Part shown: piece after piece, positions 62,227 through 64,000 of the stretch
Layout: every line of letters starts with the position of its first letter
Numbering within the stretch: the first letter of the stretch is position 1
Origin: Nymphaea colorata
Taxonomy: Eukaryota; Streptophyta; Magnoliopsida; Nymphaeales; Nymphaeaceae
Assembly (NCBI RefSeq): GCF_008831285.2
Contig: NC_045146.1
Span: 184,001 to 248,000 of the forward strand
Reading direction: 5' to 3'
DNA: 64,000 nucleotides
The notes under the pieces: model-generated
The model's input: only the letters and a program-made list of their open reading frames with translations
What the model was told of the DNA's origin: nothing
Database searches by the model: none
Made by a program: the position numbers and the translations under genes

Positions 62227-64000
62227 TAGTAAATGACTAAGAACCTATCTTCTTTTTCTCATTATTTTTCTGTGAATACAGAGATCATTCCTGATAAATC
62301 TACCACTTAAGAATTTAGCATGTGTGTATGTTGTGTTTGCCTATATATATATATAAAGAAAAAGAAAGAGAGAGAAATTGGTGGTAACCCGACAGTTAGG
62401 ACCGTAGGACATGGACAAAAACTAGACTTTAATATTTTGCTAAAAATTTATTTTAAATATAATATATTTATAAAAAACTATAATGATATAAAACATGCTT
62501 TGATTGAAGTTATTTTTATGATAAATGGCGATTTTTTATTATCAAAGTATTGATGGTAGGGGTGCCATCCATTTTTGCTTATCAATTGAAGTTCAAGAAA
62601 TGATCAACTTAGATATATGTTTTACATTAGCTTATACTTATGATCATACCTATAAAGTTAGATTGGAAAAAACATACCTTACACATCACATTCAAACGAA
62701 CTGGTTTTTGTCACTGACCTACAGGTCTGGTTTCTACTAATTTCCACACACACACACACAAATTTATTTTCTTCTTCTTCTTTGGTTCAAATGCTTCTTT
62801 TTTTATAACTTGGATAAATCAATATTTGAAGCTAACAAACATACTTAAAGATGAATTCTAACCAAATTGTCAAATTTAACTACAAGAAAAATTTTACCCT
62901 TAATGGGTTTAGGGATTCTAAACATTTAAGAATGATGTTAATCAACATAAACAATAAAAAGTTAGTTCTTCCGGTGAAAACTTGTTGAGGGATAGGCCCT
63001 CGTCCATTTTATTAGACAAAAAAGAGATATATACAACAAAAATTCAAATCTTTCTCAAGATGATTACATTACCAAAAGGATAGTTGACTCGGATACCAGA
63101 CCACTTGTCATATAACACATTCTTTATATCCCCTATCACTGAAACATAAAAGTAACATACTGCAAACTTCTACTGATGGCAGTTGGTATGACAACTGCAA
63201 TCTACTAAGATGACTCTGCATGTGCAAAAGGTGCCTGCCTAGCCCTTTCTGTGGTACCTTTGATGGCTTTGTTTAATTCATCTTTTCAAGTCTCATTGTT
63301 GGCTTGTATGACAATTGTATGCTTGTTGGTATTAATCTTACCTAGACATTTGTTCAAAACCCAGTTCTCAGATAATACTCTCCCTTCTTTAGACCAAGAA
63401 CAGACTCTGAACTTGTATCCTCCATTGTTGCTTCTAATCAATCCTGCAATGTGGTTCAAACCTTCTTCATGCTAAGATGCAATATGGATTTTGTAACATA
63501 CTCATTCTCGAAAGCTCCAATCTGCTGACATGATACTTTGGCGTAGCTGGATTTCCACTCTTTGATTGTCCATTATATTTCAGTTTACTTTTCTGTATTG
63601 TTCTATGCAAGATTTCCAAAATCTAGAACAACAAATACCAACTACTTGTTCCTTATCATATTTCACCTTGTTCCTCAACTGCCATATGAACCATGTGGAA
63701 AGTTGTTTTTCATATGCTTATGAATGTTCTTCGCAAAACTGTTTGGAAGAATTTGAAAATCCTTTTGCCCAGATTTTTAGTTTATATTTTTTTTTTCATA
63801 AAACTGCGCACTGGGTGAAAAACTAAGTTTCTAGACCCAGGGCTAGGTGACATTTTATCGTCGATCTAATAACTCAAAATAGGAAGTCAAATGTTTTGGT
63901 TGGAGGGAAAGAAAGAGAGGGAAAAGAAAGGAAAGGGAAGAGAAAAGAAAGGGAAATGAAATGAATGAAATGAAAAGGAAAGATGTGATTTAAAAACTTG

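Overview
This window is nuclear DNA from a flowering plant. The genes are intron-rich, several proteins belong to plant-specific families (type 3 metallothionein, a DUF2921 membrane protein, a Bet v 1-like protein), and the intergenic space is AT-rich and full of plant-type transposons (Ty1-copia with an initiator-Met tRNA primer site, hAT and PIF/Harbinger MITEs). The species cannot be fixed from sequence alone; an early-diverging angiosperm such as a water lily would fit, but that is a guess.

Layout, left to right. 1-2.15 kb: intergenic, with one tRNA-derived SINE-like copy. 2.25-3.46 kb (+): two-exon Bet v 1/PR-10-like ligand-binding protein. 3.5-7.0 kb: intergenic, with a hairpin and a possible LINE relic. 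7.05-9.79 kb (-): intronless DUF2921 membrane protein. 10-13 kb: small MITEs. 13.03-16.41 kb: a 3.4-kb hAT-type transposon with a perfect 8-bp target duplication, carrying fragments of two unrelated host genes (importin-9-like and TOPLESS-like). 16.4-20.3 kb: no gene recognised. 20.3-26.65 kb (-): eight-exon UBC25/26-type ubiquitin-conjugating enzyme. 29.5-49.8 kb (+): 21-exon N-ethylmaleimide-sensitive factor (NSF). Its first intron is a U12-type AT-AC intron, and its 16th intron is host to a nearly 4-kb Ty1-copia element. 49.8-56.6 kb: transposon-derived intergenic DNA. 56.7-58.4 kb (+): three-exon type 3 metallothionein. 58.5-64 kb: MITEs, a SINE-like copy and very long TA microsatellites, no gene recognised.

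The five genes are independent single-copy-style plant genes with no shared pathway: vesicle fusion (NSF), ubiquitin transfer (E2), metal/redox buffering (MT3), hydrophobic-ligand binding (Bet v 1-like), and an unassigned membrane protein (DUF2921). The exon joins were worked out by hand from splice-site phase and family conservation; all five reading frames close without frameshifts. The most unusual contents are the gene-capturing hAT element and its small relatives that share terminal repeats, the AT-AC intron, and an undescribed AT-rich repeat family present three times.
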